From positions 16,631,165-16,695,164 of the forward strand of contig OU015538.1 in the NCBI GenBank assembly GCA_907165065.1: DNA of 64,000 bases, read 5' to 3'. Numbering within the stretch: the stretch's first letter is position 1; each line of letters starts with the position of its first letter. The position numbers and the translations under genes were made by a program. This stretch comes from Caprimulgus europaeus. Its lineage: Eukaryota; Chordata; Aves; Caprimulgiformes; Caprimulgidae. The notes beneath the pieces were generated by a model. It saw only the letters and a program-made list of their open reading frames with translations. It was not told the origin of the DNA and did no database searches. Of the stretch, positions 52,686 to 64,000 are shown in pieces.

Positions 52686-53420
52686 TGTGGCAAGGTTTTG
52701 GTAACTGGGGTGGGGATGGTGCTGCAGGAGAGGTCCCTGTAGGAGAAGGCTAGGGTTGCTCTGTGCCAGGGACAGCTGACTCTACAATGGACCCAACATA
52801 GGATACAGCTGAGCCCATCAGCTCTGTGAAAGCCTGTTTAGAGAAGGGCGGACAACAAGGAGCAAGAGCCAGAGGAGGGAACCCCAAGGTCAGAGAAGGG
52901 ATGAGGAAGTGCTCTGTGGTGCCAGAGCAGAAACCCCTGCTGCAGCTTGTGCAGGACCCTTAGTTGGAATAGATGGGTATTTCCTGAAGGAAAAACACTG
53001 TGGAGAACCCATGTAGGGACCAAGAAAAAGGCTGAGAAAGAAGGAGCAGCAGAGAGAGACCCATGTATACTGATTATATGTTCCCACCCCACCAGTGCTG
53101 CTCATGGAGAGGGTGGTGGCAGAAGATTTGGAGGTGGAGGAGCGAAGTTGAGCCTGAGGGATTGGTGTCAGGAGAAAAAGTGTGTTAATATTTGTATGGT
53201 TTACGACCTGAACATATTTGAATTTGTAATAGACTAAGCTGATTTTCCCCAAGTCAAGTCTGTTTTGCCTGCAACAGTAACTGGTAAGCAACCTCCCTGT
53301 CTTTATCAGGGAGAAAGCCAAGAGCCTTCTTGTCTGTGTTCTTTGTATTTCTACCCTGGGTCCATCATTCAGTACAATTTTGAGGAAGGGATGGTATATC
53401 AGATGCACATCTCTAGTGTT
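52686..53420 (+). mobile_element. Solo LTR of a second avian endogenous retrovirus type
   Basis: It begins with TGTGGCAAGGTTTTGGTA at 52686 and carries the ordered landmarks of a common bird ERV LTR: GCTGAGCCCATCAG, CTCTGTGAAAGCCTGTTTA, a run of GAGCAG/CCCTGCAGC-type units, GAAGGAGCAGCAGAGAGA, TTCCCACCCCACCAGTGCTGCTCA, GCGAAGTTGAGCCTG, a GTAATAGACTAAGCTGATTTTCCCCAAGTCAAGTCTGTTTTGCC block, and CCTCCCTGTCTTTATC near 53294-53309. The repeated middle section is shorter than I remember for full copies, suggesting an internal contraction. The last 100 bases are diverged and the right end is approximate. No internal region or partner LTR is present. The 172-codon minus-strand and 96-codon plus-strand frames here are products of this GC-richer LTR, not genes. 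Confidence 0.85.
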
Positions 53421-54510
53421 ATCCTTGAAAGGACCATATTAGACGTTACCAGATGAACTGTTTTCTGTTTTCTCCCTTCTTTTCTCATGGGAAGTAAGCA
53501 TGGCTCAGTTCTGTTTCCTGCCACATGAAAAAACTGCAGAGCAGACCATGGGTCTGACAACTGTTCAAGTATAAAGCAAGAAAGGCTAAGTACAACTATT
53601 GTGAACAGAAGGTGAAAGGAGCGACACAACCATGGAAGTGCTCCTCTGTTATTAGGCTGGCATGAGAAGGGATGGAGATTTTTGCACATTTGCTCCCAAA
53701 ATCTAGGTGACCAACTGAGAAGTTTAAAAGCATAAATGCACTAGGTTTTAATTAATTATGCCTGCATCTATAGCTCCAAAAGCTTTTCAGTTAAACAAAA
53801 AGATCAGGAAAAAGAAGCCTATTGCTAAAAATAAAACTAAGATACCAGAAAAATAATGGTTGATGAGTAGCACTGTACGGCTTGTGAGTTTGTAATCATA
53901 TATACACACACTCTCATACACTTATGTCTAAAATAAAAGTTAAAGGCAAACTGTTGCAATTATAGCTGGCTAGGATTTTTTCCAAGATTAGTTTCATCAG
54001 AAAGTGACAATTTATTAAAGGTCTTAAGAAAAGGTCAGTTTCTGATGAAGCTTCAGAAGGAAAGTTATTTCAAGTCCATCATGAATACCTGATAATGAGA
54101 GACCTAGCAGGCTGGTTCTTATGGCATTCATTAAGGGGTGAGAGAAGCAACATCTTAGGTCTGATTTAGTGGCTATTCCTGTCTTCTCCCTCAGAAAACC
54201 CCAGGTTAGCAGAACTACAGAAAGTAAGAAGAAAAAAAAAAGTTCTGCATAGATGTCTCACAGCAATCCATCTAGCCACAGTCATAGTTTTACATAAGCA
54301 TAACTCCTCCAAACAGTATCTCCCTCACTTATTTTATCACTACCTCCATTATTTTACAGCAGTTTTATTTTCAATATTGCCTCTTTACCAGTGAAAGTGA
54401 TCATTTTATGAATGAAGAGGGAAGAACCCAGTGAAGACAGAGATCACTGAACCCTGAAATAGCCGTGTGCATGTCTTTGGTAGCCTACTTGTACGTTAAC
54501 TGTGAAATGC
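53421..54510. other. Unique noncoding DNA
   Basis: Nothing recognised. A short TA/CA microsatellite-like run lies near 53898-53912. Confidence 0.5.
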
Positions 54511-54540
54511 CTTCCCCTTCCCTTCCCCTTCCCTCCCCGG
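54511..54540. repeat. (CCTTCC)n-like pyrimidine microsatellite
   Basis: About five CCCTTCC-type units in an uninterrupted pyrimidine run ending in CCCCGG. The run explains the coincident open frames on both strands. Confidence 0.85.
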
Positions 54541-57500
54541 GTTCATTCTGTTCAAGCAGATTTGCTTTGTACATCTGAAGTTTTGAGTTCTGAGTGCTCT
54601 CAAGTAAAATCCATTGCCTTTGTGCCTTCCTATAAAAATCCTATTTGTGACTGGAGAAAGCACAACTGTTTCATTAAGAATGCAGTCACAGCTGAGTGCC
54701 AGCAGCAATGAACTATTCTCTTAGACAAGAGGCAAGTAATAGATTCAGCTATAGATTTTTTTTTTCTTATTTCATCTTTCTTAGATATCTTTTTTTTTCA
54801 GAGGGAATCATGTAATCCCTTTACACTGCTAAAAGTAAAAGCAAAAATACTGGTGAAAGAAGCTGGTGGTGTTTGAAAGCACCTACTACAGTTTGCCAGC
54901 ATCTGAATTTTTGTCAGGTGTCTTCATATATTTGATTTCTTCCTTTAGCAGCTGTTTCAAGTCAGAGACACGCCTTGACTTGTATAGATCAGTACTGATT
55001 TGTAACTCAGTAGCTGGGATACATGTATGTTCAAATAAACAAACTTCCAATTCATAGGTTGTAATTACACTGTAATTAGCTTTGCTGTTACAGAACTGCA
55101 GTCTCATTTATAGGCAGCACAGTTACCAGTGCTGCATCTTTTGCTAGAGACAAGTGGAAGATGTCCTTATTTTAAAAAACAAAAAACACCAAACCAAAGT
55201 TATCTTGCTGAAGAGGCAACAAATTAAAACAACTTCACAGTATAAATGCTATATAGTCTCTGCATCAGAAGGACAAAATGTTGATGGGGAATACTTTGGG
55301 AGACATCTTAGGGTATTACTAGTGTAACAGTAACAAAAAAGTCCACATGCAGATGCTGAAAAATGTCCAAGATACCCTGTATTTAGAAGACAGAGATTAG
55401 TAATAGCATGCTTTCACAAAGGTGTCAAGGAGGCCATAACAATGTATGTTTCTTCTTAAATGAAGAGAGAAATAATTGTCATGATAAATTCAGATGCAGG
55501 AGCATTCATTATTAGTCTTTGCTATTTCCATTCTTAATGACAATACAACGCAAGACAAATAACTAAAAACTATGCTGGCAGAGTTACAGAAGTTTGTGAA
55601 AATATATCAAAACTTATGTAGGTCTTTAGCCACAGTATGAAGAGTTACAAATTTGTAATATTTTTGTATGAGTGCAAAAACTGAAGTTGTGAAAAGCAAT
55701 ATGTGTTTATAGGCAAACACAATACATTGGGGATTTTAAAAATACCCAAAGGCCTTGTAACTGATGAATGGATACAATTTATTTTTTATTATTATCTCAT
55801 AAGCTTTTTTTAATCCTTTACTGCTACTGCTTCATTCTTTCTCTTCATCTCTCCTGTATGTCGTGGAACTCCCAAACTCAAACCCAACATCTAACTGAAT
55901 AGTTATAAAGGATTTTAAGGGCCTCAACTAATATTTTTTTTAATTCCCAGATGACGGACACATAAAATACAGCAAATCAGACTTTATAAACTTTGTCCCT
56001 CTCAAAAAAAAACAAGACAGACTTCTGGAGTAAAGCAGACTTTGGCTGCAGTGAGGTTTGGCAAGTGTTCTGGACTGCCCCAGCACTTTTGTAGCTAAAC
56101 TGCCAGTGCAAATTCTCTAAACATCCAAGCAGAGCCATGTTTATCATGTTCTGGTTCTTGATGTTTGTAGATTAGTCTTGCTCCTCTCTCATAAAAATTC
56201 TTCTAGCAGAACCAAGTATTCAGCAATTCTATGGTAGGAGACACTATTTTGGAGGCACAGCTATTTTTCTTCAAATGATCTTGTTGACAAGAGGAAAACC
56301 ATGCTGGAGTCATTTAGTGTTTCCTCCTACATGACAAAAAACCCCCCACTCTGTCACTTGCAATTTTAATATGCTGTGCTTTTGTGGAGGAAATAACTTT
56401 ATAAATTGAGATCTCTATACCACCTCATATCTTTATGTCTAAAAAATACTAAACTATAGGTCAGTTCTTGAAAACAATTCCAGATGTGATAAAAGGCTCA
56501 AAAATTAGCTTTTGTCCCAATTTTGACCAGTCTGTGGATTGACATCCTTCTCAGTTTAAAGATTTAAAATGCCTCAAACTGTTGGTATAAGTTTTCCATT
56601 ACATCAGAAGATAAAAATAAAGATCACCATATGTGTTGTGTAAGATTTAAGCTCTAGCCCTCTGAATTAAACTAAAATCGAATTGACATTGTTGCTTTAG
56701 TTTTAAGTGCTCTGCTAGTGAAGTCATGTTATGAAGCATTACAGTTTAAGACCAGAAAATAAAACCATATTCAATTCTATCTGCTTTCACAAAAAGAAAC
56801 AGATAGAGAGCAGCAGAATTGCTATCTTTTAATTAAAAAAACACAAGCTATTTTAAAATGTGTTGAAGTTTCATGCAAGTGTATGTCCAGTATCAATGAC
56901 TGAAAAACAACTGAAATTCAGGCAGTGGTCTTGCCCTCCCCTTTTCAGCAGCCTTCTCAAATTCTACAGTCCTTCCCCAAATGTATAGTTGTCAGTCCTG
57001 ACAGCATGTAGCAAAAAGAATTGCCTATGATTTCATAAATAGCATAAAAACCCCCCAAACAAGGCCTTAACACCCCCCACCCCAAATTCCCCACATTTCT
57101 GCAGTGCAGCTGAAACCCACATCCCTGCTGCAGCCATCAGAGTTCTTACAAAGCTGTATAGAGGGAGAGGGGGATAGAGTGATATTTTTTGCTTTGAAGC
57201 ACGGGACTTCAAATAAGCAGTTAGTGGTTTTGACCCTTTTACATTATTTTAAGTGTAGTGTTGTTTTCTAGTATTCAGAAGAACAGCTATTCTAAGCAAT
57301 ACACTTTCCCTGGAAAGTGCGTCAGGAATGCTCTCGAGTATAGATGCTGATGGCACAGTGGTGAGCCTCGCTGTCAGTAGCCTATTTGCCTAGCCACTCT
57401 TCAGAGACAAACAGGGGTTTTACATCTGTGCTTTTCTCTAAAAGCAGTTAGTGACATATGAAAAGATTTGATTGGTAAATGTCTGAGGCAATAGACTTTG

Positions 57501-58176
57501 TCTTTCTAGCACACAGAGGAAGGAAGCATGAAGCAGTGAATTGTACAGCTGCCTTGAGAAAGAACCACATTCTTGTCCAAGATCACCACTTATAAGACAG
57601 AGGAAACAGGAATATTTCTCTGAGGATTGTCTCAATAGCAGTACAGAATATATACACTACCTCCTCAAGCATGTGCAATTTTAATGAGTTTCCACCTGCC
57701 AAATGGATCTGAAGTTCTGCAGACTCTCTCACCCCTTGCTACACTTTTATTTCCACTTGTTAAAAACTTATCAAACAGTATGCTCTAACTTCATACAGTG
57801 GGCTGAGTCAACTACATAAAGAAATCAATAATCATACCTCTTTTTTCAGTAAGAATCAATAATCACCCTTTGTTTTTAGACTGTGGACATCTAGAAATTA
57901 GTATGTGTAAAGCTTTCAATATCAGGGAATATGTGATGTGAGCTATGAGGTAAAGGACAACTACAGCTCTAATAGGCACAAACTCACAGCAATTCTTAGA
58001 TATCTACAGATACTAACAGCAAAACCTGAGATAAAGAATCACCTGGAAAATCACTTAATAAACTTGCCTATTTGGACAATGGTAGCATGTTCTTAGTAGG
58101 ACACATCTATTATCAGCTGTGAAGTCTTAAATAGAAGATGTTTTAAGGGATTAAGATGTTCTTTAATTCTCTGCAG
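54541..58176. other. Unique noncoding DNA
   Basis: No gene or repeat family recognised. A short A/C-rich tract lies at 55173-55198, and C-rich runs at 57049-57090 (CCCCCC three times within 45 bases). A near-repeat (aatcaataatca) occurs twice near 57820-57870. Confidence 0.5.
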
Positions 58177-58242
58177 GTGCATCCAATGCCCAGCAACACG
58201 ATGTAGGCACTACTCCTGCAATGCTGAAGTGCAGGCATTGAG
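58177..58242 (+). other. Candidate internal exon (66 bases, in-frame cassette)
   Basis: A strong pyrimidine tract and acceptor (tctttaattctctgcag) precede the segment, and a near-ideal donor (TTGAG|gtaagtgg) ends it. The length is a multiple of three. In one phase (one base, 21 codons, two bases) the frame is open and Cys-rich, reading CIQCPATRCRHYSC then NAEVQAL; the other two frames contain stops. That phase is the one left by the candidate exon at 25386-25529, so the two could be joined in one transcript across a 32.6 kb intron. I recognise no known domain: the cysteine spacing is not a standard zinc finger. A noncoding RNA exon or chance is also possible. Confidence 0.3.
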
Positions 58243-59140
58243 GTAAGTGGGAACTCTTATCTATTTTTAGAATTGGCAAAAAATGTAAATCTAAATTTCA
58301 GTCACTTAATTACTTTTAGCCTATATTGAGGTCAGTTGTAGAACACAACAAAGGAGATAAAGTTGTAGACAGAGCAGTGTTGATAATTTTAAAAAATTAT
58401 TTCTGTGACTAACATTGAAAAGTGTTTAAAACTTTAAACTGAGTCAGACAAAAAAGATATCATTTTCCTTTAATAAACCCCTCTTAGGTATTGATTGCTA
58501 TTTCTCTTAGAAGAGTTTTACTAGCTGTCTTAAAGAAACTGTCCTTTGAGCATAAAACCAGTAGAGACCAATTAAAACACAGAACCAGTAACTTACATCG
58601 GACAGCCAGAACTGAAATATTTTTAGTGCAGCTTAGGAAGTCAGAGCGTTCTGGAAATTGCATACTCTGTTTGATCTTTTTACAGATAAATGGGTAGAAG
58701 GCTCAGAAGAACTAGCTTTTATTTGAAAAACTGCTTTTTATATCCAGTAATAAAACATATAAAAATATATTAAATCTTTCCCTATCCCATGTTGAAGTTA
58801 TCTGAAACAACTCTCCGTGTATTTCTTTAGATTTTAAGTCAATTTTAATTAAATGTTTCACTTCTTGTGAAATCAAGAGAGACCTCTCAGAACTTCAGTC
58901 AAATATTTGAAGATGAATTTCACAGAAATACAAAAATGAAACTTGCGTAAGTTATTTTGTCTTTCAAAGAAGCTTTAAGCAGCTAAGTTACTTAGAATCT
59001 TTAAAATATGAATCTTAGATTATGATATTGTACATAGAGTCCAAATTCTTTGGCAGGGAGTGACCTGGTAAGGTGGTAAGAATCAGAAACAGTTACTGTT
59101 TAAAGCATACTCCATGATATGTTTGGACAAAAATTGAAAG
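58243..59140. other. Unique noncoding DNA
   Basis: AT-rich; nothing recognised beyond scattered short open frames. Confidence 0.5.
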
Positions 59141-59182
59141 GTTTTGTTTTGTGGGGGTTTTTGTTTGGTTGGTTGGTTTTTT
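59141..59182. repeat. T/G-rich tract
   Basis: GGTTTTGTTTTGTGGGGGTTTTTG followed by three GGTT units and a T run. It is the T/G-strand member of the dispersed class. Confidence 0.8.
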
Positions 59183-59559
59183 AAAGCATATCATAAGGGT
59201 TTTTCAATGAAGTATTTGAGTCTTCAGTTGTTTATCAAGGCTCCAATGTCCCTTTCTGTGCTTTTCAGAGTTCGGTCGGTATAAACACTAGGCAGTGAAT
59301 ATCATCTGTACTCTACTGTATATTAACCCATCTCTGGTTACTTTAAAATTTGAACAGATTTAAGGAACTTATAGTTTGACTCTCAGTGAAGAAACACAGC
59401 TAGACACTGGATGCCAATAATCTGACTCTGTAGCAGCAGCAGTAAAACAGATCACCATCTCTGGCACTGGCAGTGGTGGCAGTCTGACGCTTTTAGCAGC
59501 TAATTTGTCTACTATTGTCCAGCTCTAAATCCAGACTCGAGAAGATAATATGGATAAAT

Positions 59560-59845
59560 TATTTTTCCTGTTTCTGAACTTGATTCTTTCTACTGTGTTC
59601 TTTCCTGATCTTTATTCTGCCTTTCCTAATCTTTATTCTGTCAACTGCAGTCTGAAGGTCTCCTGGGTCCCTTGCTTCCCCTCTTGAAACTTCAGACTCC
59701 TCTCAGCCCTTTTTACTCACCTTCATATCTGCAGTCCTCTTGAATTCTCAACCTTTAACTTCCATTTCTAAAATTCCTGCAGTTCCTCTCCTCCACTCCA
59801 CCCCATTTCTCAAGAGCCCAGTCAACTGCCAGTGCAAAAAAAATA
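59560..59845. repeat. Pyrimidine-rich region with a 2 x 21 base tandem duplication
   Basis: The plus strand is strongly C+T-rich over nearly 300 bases. Within it the unit TTTCCTGATCTTTATTCTGCC (59601-59621) is repeated at 59622-59642 with two differences. The bias lowers stop-codon frequency on the plus strand and begins just upstream of the longest open frame of the window. Confidence 0.75.
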
Positions 59846-60500
59846 TTTTTTTTCCTACGATACTGAGAGGTTTTGAGCTATGTCTGCACATCACAAAAGG
59901 TCCTCTTATCTCACCATTTCTGTTGCATCAGCAAATGCCTTGGAATCTAAGCAATCTAAACAAGCTTTATATCTCCATCAGGCACTGCTTCATGTCCTTT
60001 TCTGCTGTTCAGCTCTAAAACTAATGTTCCCAGACCAAGGTCACTCTATAGCTGTTCCTTTTTTAGGCTTATGTCCCTTACGCACAGATCCTGCCCTATT
60101 ACCGTGTTCGTTTCAGTCCATTATTTCTTTCCACTGCATAAGCAGGGGATTACCAAGAACACAAGCTCCCAGTTGTAACCGAAAGCCTTTTCTCTGCAGC
60201 CCTCCTTCCAGCTCTAAGCATCATGAAGCAGCTGCTGCGCTCCGGGATGGCGCATTTCCAGTCCTTTCACTTTCCAGCGCTGTGGCAGTTGGTCCATGCT
60301 CAGTTAGTCTGAAGAGAGAGTTCATTAAGAGTCTGGACATGCAGATGCTCTGTGAGAACAGACAATATCCAGTCTGCTCTGGCAAAAAAAGTTGTGAGGG
60401 GTTTGCCTACAGTAACGATGTACCTTTCCAAGGATTAACCAAAATTCTTAAGTCTTGTGATTTAGAAAACGTGGATAGGTTTTCATAGGGTCAGCTAAGG
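59846..60500 (+). other. Longest open frame of the window, judged noncoding
   Basis: A plus-strand frame of 202 codons runs from an ATG at 59880 to a stop at 60488. It is Ser/Leu/Cys-rich with no signal peptide, repeated domain or recognised motif. A second frame overlaps its start. It lies just after a pyrimidine-rich block and its first half is itself C/T-rich, which removes stop codons (all of which need purines). No promoter, polyadenylation signal at a useful distance or splice context supports a gene. I record it because length alone would draw attention; a lineage-specific protein cannot be excluded. Confidence 0.15.
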
Positions 60501-63500
60501 CACAGTAGTGCTAAATGCCATTAAATTAAATTTCTGCTTCCAAAAAGCAAAGGCTCAAGAGAATAAAATCCAAACTAAAAAAACCCCAAAACAATGAAAC
60601 AGCACTATACTACTTCCTTAGGTTAACTCTCAGAGACATCTGCAACTACTTTGGCTGAAATAATAAAACAAAACAGTGAAGGGAATATTCTCTGTGTGTA
60701 CAAAAATCTAGAAAAGCCATTCAGAATGGAAAATTTCACATAGCTGCTTGGCAAAGTTATAGCTAGTGAGAACTACATGTTACTAAAAAAAGTATCACAA
60801 AACCTTAATGACAGCCATGCTGACATCACCACCTAAAATGTAGACACTATCAAGACAGCCAGCAAAAAATATCTTCTTAATGAGGCTGTGTAGTCTACAT
60901 CTTTGCCTTTTGTAAGATGGAAGCTGATTCTCATTCCCAAATGAGGTTTTTGGGAAGGAAAAAAACCAAACCCCAACAACCCTACAAAACCTCTTGTGTG
61001 TTTCCATGACAAGCAGCCTCTATTTGCATTATCTTTTCACAGTAAGCTTTCTGCAGCAGAATTGTAACGACCCCCAGGGAAATGCATCAGTTATTCAGTC
61101 CTTAGAGAGTACACTTATGCCATATCATTGCTACCTTAAAAAGAAGTTGCTTATTGTTCTCAGGAGAACATTTCAGTTGCATTACCCTGACAGCGGCTCC
61201 TTCCAAATGTATTTTCATCCTGAGGAAGAAGTGATGATGATGCTTTTGTTGATAAGAAAATCAGAAGAGTTTTCACAAACATTTAAATTCAGCCACACTA
61301 GAAATTACTTGTCAGCCTGAGAAAGTGTCTTGGAGAAGCAAAGCATCGCAGGCTTTTTTCTGTGAAGGAGAAGAAACTGAAAGTTGTTCCCCAATGTACA
61401 AAGAAAAAAATCAGCAACATAGTGGGGTAAAACTGAGCATTCTAAAGCATCCTACTTTATCTGGTCCACATGCACTTAAGGCATCTTAGGAATATCTTGT
61501 GCTTTAATCTTTAAAAATTAAAAAATATCAGTGCCAGTCACTCCTGAGACTAAGGTAAGTAAATAAACTAAGTTAACTCAGGGCAACCTGGGTATTTTAT
61601 ACCCAAAGGGTGTTGGACTGCAGAAGGATGGCAATTGAATCTATCCTTCACCCGAGTTGAACTGTGAGTGAAACTATCAATTTCTCTACAGCTTTTTAGG
61701 ATTACATCTGTTTTTAATCAACTTTATTGAGCAAACAGGGATAAACAACCTCAGAAAAGACAAAAACCCAAAAAAACAGTTTAAAAAACTGAGAAGTATT
61801 TAGGGGGAGATGAATCTCCCCTGCAAAGCATCATACAAATCATTGGAATAAAAATCCCTCTTTCCACTTTCATACTAAGGCCGAAAAGAAAAGCAAATGG
61901 GAATGGCTCTGTAACCATAGCAACATTTGCCATTATTTTTTTTTCCCAAGAATTTCGGAGGCACTACAATTTGGATTCTGCATTCTGAGGATAAAGTTCG
62001 TATCAAGGAAGAGAACAGAATAACTTTATTTTGTTGCAGGTTTTTATGCCACCTTTTTAAAGATCTATTTTCTGAACCGAAGTAGCTTAAAAAGGATGTT
62101 GCATACAAACAATAAGAAATGTAATTGTTTAGACTTTTTCTTTTCTTAAATAAGGTACAAGACATCATATGTATCTCTCAGGAAATAGTATCTAGAAATT
62201 ATTACTATGCATGAAAACATACTAATTTACAATGGTCACTTATAAGAAATTTTCAACAATCACAGGAAATGTGGAAAAATATAGTTTCCATATAGTATCA
62301 GCTTAATCAGAAATTTTGGGGTTTTTTCATAATCATGAATATAAATACTGTTGCTTGGGTCAAATACAAAAAGCTTGCTTTCTACCTCCCTTCCCCTTAC
62401 TGGGCACGTACAACCTCAAATTTATTATAAAGAATTACATGCACAGTGGCCTACAAGCACAGCCAGTTCTTTTACCAGAAAACCCCCCACCCTTCCAGTT
62501 TACAATTAATACACATTGTTTATTAAAAGCCATACTCAGAATAAAGATACAGTAATAAAATAACAAAGTACTTAAAAATGCTGATGGCTAAATATATTCA
62601 AATTCCAAATATTTTAATCTATGAGGCAATCTGAATTCATTCTTTCAATGTTCCAATATAACCCAACAGCTCAGAGAAGCCAAGGTCACTGTTCAAGGGT
62701 TCTAGGGGATGCACTGGATCTCTTTACAGTGTCTTGACAATTAGAGGCAGAGAGAGAAGGGGACAGAAAGGTAAAAATAAGTGGTGGAAGGAAATGGACA
62801 GTAGCCTGCAATAGGAAGGCATGTTCAACAGTTTACACAACTGTGGATATAGAAGTACTTGCTCAAGTTACTTTATCTACGTATTTCATTTCTATTTGCA
62901 AAGTGAAACAGTACAATAATGACACCCACGTTACAGTCAGTAAGGCACTCGAGTTCCACCAAAACAGCCATCATAAAGCCATGACAAATATTGCCTGGAG
63001 ATCCTTACATCCTGGAGCAGCATCTTGACGAAATCTTGCATCTAGTTTGGTTTTTCTTTATTTTCTTTCTTTAATACTTCTTGTTAGAGCTCTCAATTAG
63101 GAATGTTCTTCCAGGCTTAAGGTGGCCAAATTTATGTGATTTATTACATAATAAAGGTAAAGCATTAGGATTTTATGTAAATACTACATAGCTCTTATGA
63201 GGTAGCTATTCCTCAAGCAAAACTGAGCTACCAGTTTTTCTTTTGGATTCATGAGGAGTTATATATCCTTTAAGGACTAATCTATGCTATACATACCAAG
63301 ATTTATTTGGATTTAGATGAAGGTCATATTGGCAACAAGAGAACTAGAATTCCTGAGACGAAACATATTTTAATGCATCATGCCAAATGAGGAAAGTATC
63401 CTTTCAAATTGTTATGAGAATGTATCAGAAAAAAATACATGATAAAACTTGGTGTGTAGCTGATATAATTCATTTATCCTGGCAATTTCAACTGAACAGA

Positions 63501-64000
63501 ATATTTGACTTCAAATGAGCACAATCACATATGCTGCAGCCACTCACGGAAGAACAGAGTCTATTTCACTTTGGGATCCTGAGCTGGGCAAAGTGGGTGT
63601 TGTATGGATTGGCCAAATGAGCCCACTGGATATATTAAGGCTTCAACTACCTCAGTAAAAGGAGGTTACTATCCCTTTTGGTCTCTTAGTGTATTTCAAT
63701 TCAGAGCTCACTAATTTACTTAAGGCAAAAAGTGACTATTTAAACTGTTCTGTCTGATTCTGTCCAAGACACATGAGACAGTATTTGCATGAGCTCCTTA
63801 ATCAGCAGATTGCTGGTGCATGACAGTTTAATCTCCAAAAAGAGGGGAGTGACAAGCAGCTGCAGCTGATAACCTTTTTTACTTGCACAGTTACCTCTGA
63901 TGATATTCATCCACCGCTTTCTTCCCTGTGAGCATCCACTGGAAACAGACAAAGATGAAATGCAGCTTTTGAGGAACCTCTACAGAAGATAAAGCTTTCT
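60501..64000. other. Unique noncoding DNA
   Basis: No gene or element recognised. Short A/C-rich tracts occur at 60576-60592, 60957-60991 and 61760-61778. A strong donor-like motif (GACTAAG|GTAAGT) near 61553 has no good acceptor close upstream. The 108-codon frame at 60994-61320 has no family signature. Confidence 0.5.

Noticed and set aside
52890-53408. 172-codon minus-strand open frame
   Set aside because: It lies antisense inside a GC-richer solo LTR at 52686-53420; no family signature and no independent gene structure.
54496-54711. Two opposing frames of about 70 codons
   Set aside because: They share the same bases on both strands and include a CCTTCC microsatellite; no splice or family evidence.
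1-64000. CRISPR arrays, tRNA or rRNA genes, operons and bacterial mobile elements
   Set aside because: No regularly spaced repeats, no recognisable tRNA or rRNA sequence and no packed reading frames; the repeat content is avian.

Overview
This window looks like bird nuclear DNA. The best evidence is a short interspersed piece of a CR1 LINE at about 28.06-28.31 kb, carrying the avian 3' end made of repeated ATTCTATGA-type octamers (seen here in antisense as tcatagaatcatagaatgg). A much older CR1-like fragment lies at about 11.5 kb. Two different endogenous-retrovirus LTRs of types I associate with bird genomes lie at about 48.7-49.3 kb and 52.7-53.4 kb. The DNA is AT-rich and CpG-poor, with no CpG island that I can see and no bacterial-style gene packing.

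No protein-coding gene is visible as a continuous reading frame. Nearly all open frames are 60-110 codons, overlap on both strands, begin and end arbitrarily and match no family I recognise. The two longest have simple explanations. The 172-codon minus-strand frame near 53 kb is antisense to an LTR. The 202-codon plus-strand frame at 59.9-60.5 kb follows and partly overlaps a strand-biased, pyrimidine-rich region where stop codons are rare. The window is best read as the inside of a very long intron, or as intergenic DNA beside a large developmental or neuronal-type gene; neither can be decided from the sequence alone.

Layout. 1-11 kb: unique AT-rich DNA with T/G-rich tracts, an AT microsatellite and a TAAT-rich block near 10.8 kb. 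11.5-11.85 kb: decayed CR1. 12-25 kb: unique DNA without recognisable elements. 25.39-25.53 kb: the most exon-like segment (strong acceptor, strong donor, and an ATG frame open to the donor). 28.06-28.31 kb: CR1. 28.3-48.7 kb: unique DNA with A/C-rich tracts, small tandem duplications, and a minus-strand exon-like segment near 29.95 kb. 48.7-53.4 kb: two solo LTRs. 53.4-64 kb: unique DNA with a second plus-strand exon-like segment at 58.18-58.24 kb whose reading phase fits the one at 25.4 kb, then a pyrimidine-rich block.

I found no convincing new biological system. The most testable leads are the two phase-compatible plus-strand exon candidates, which may belong to one undescribed or rarely used transcript; a possible recursive splice site at 47.93 kb; and the repeated A/C-rich (T/G-rich) tracts found in both orientations.
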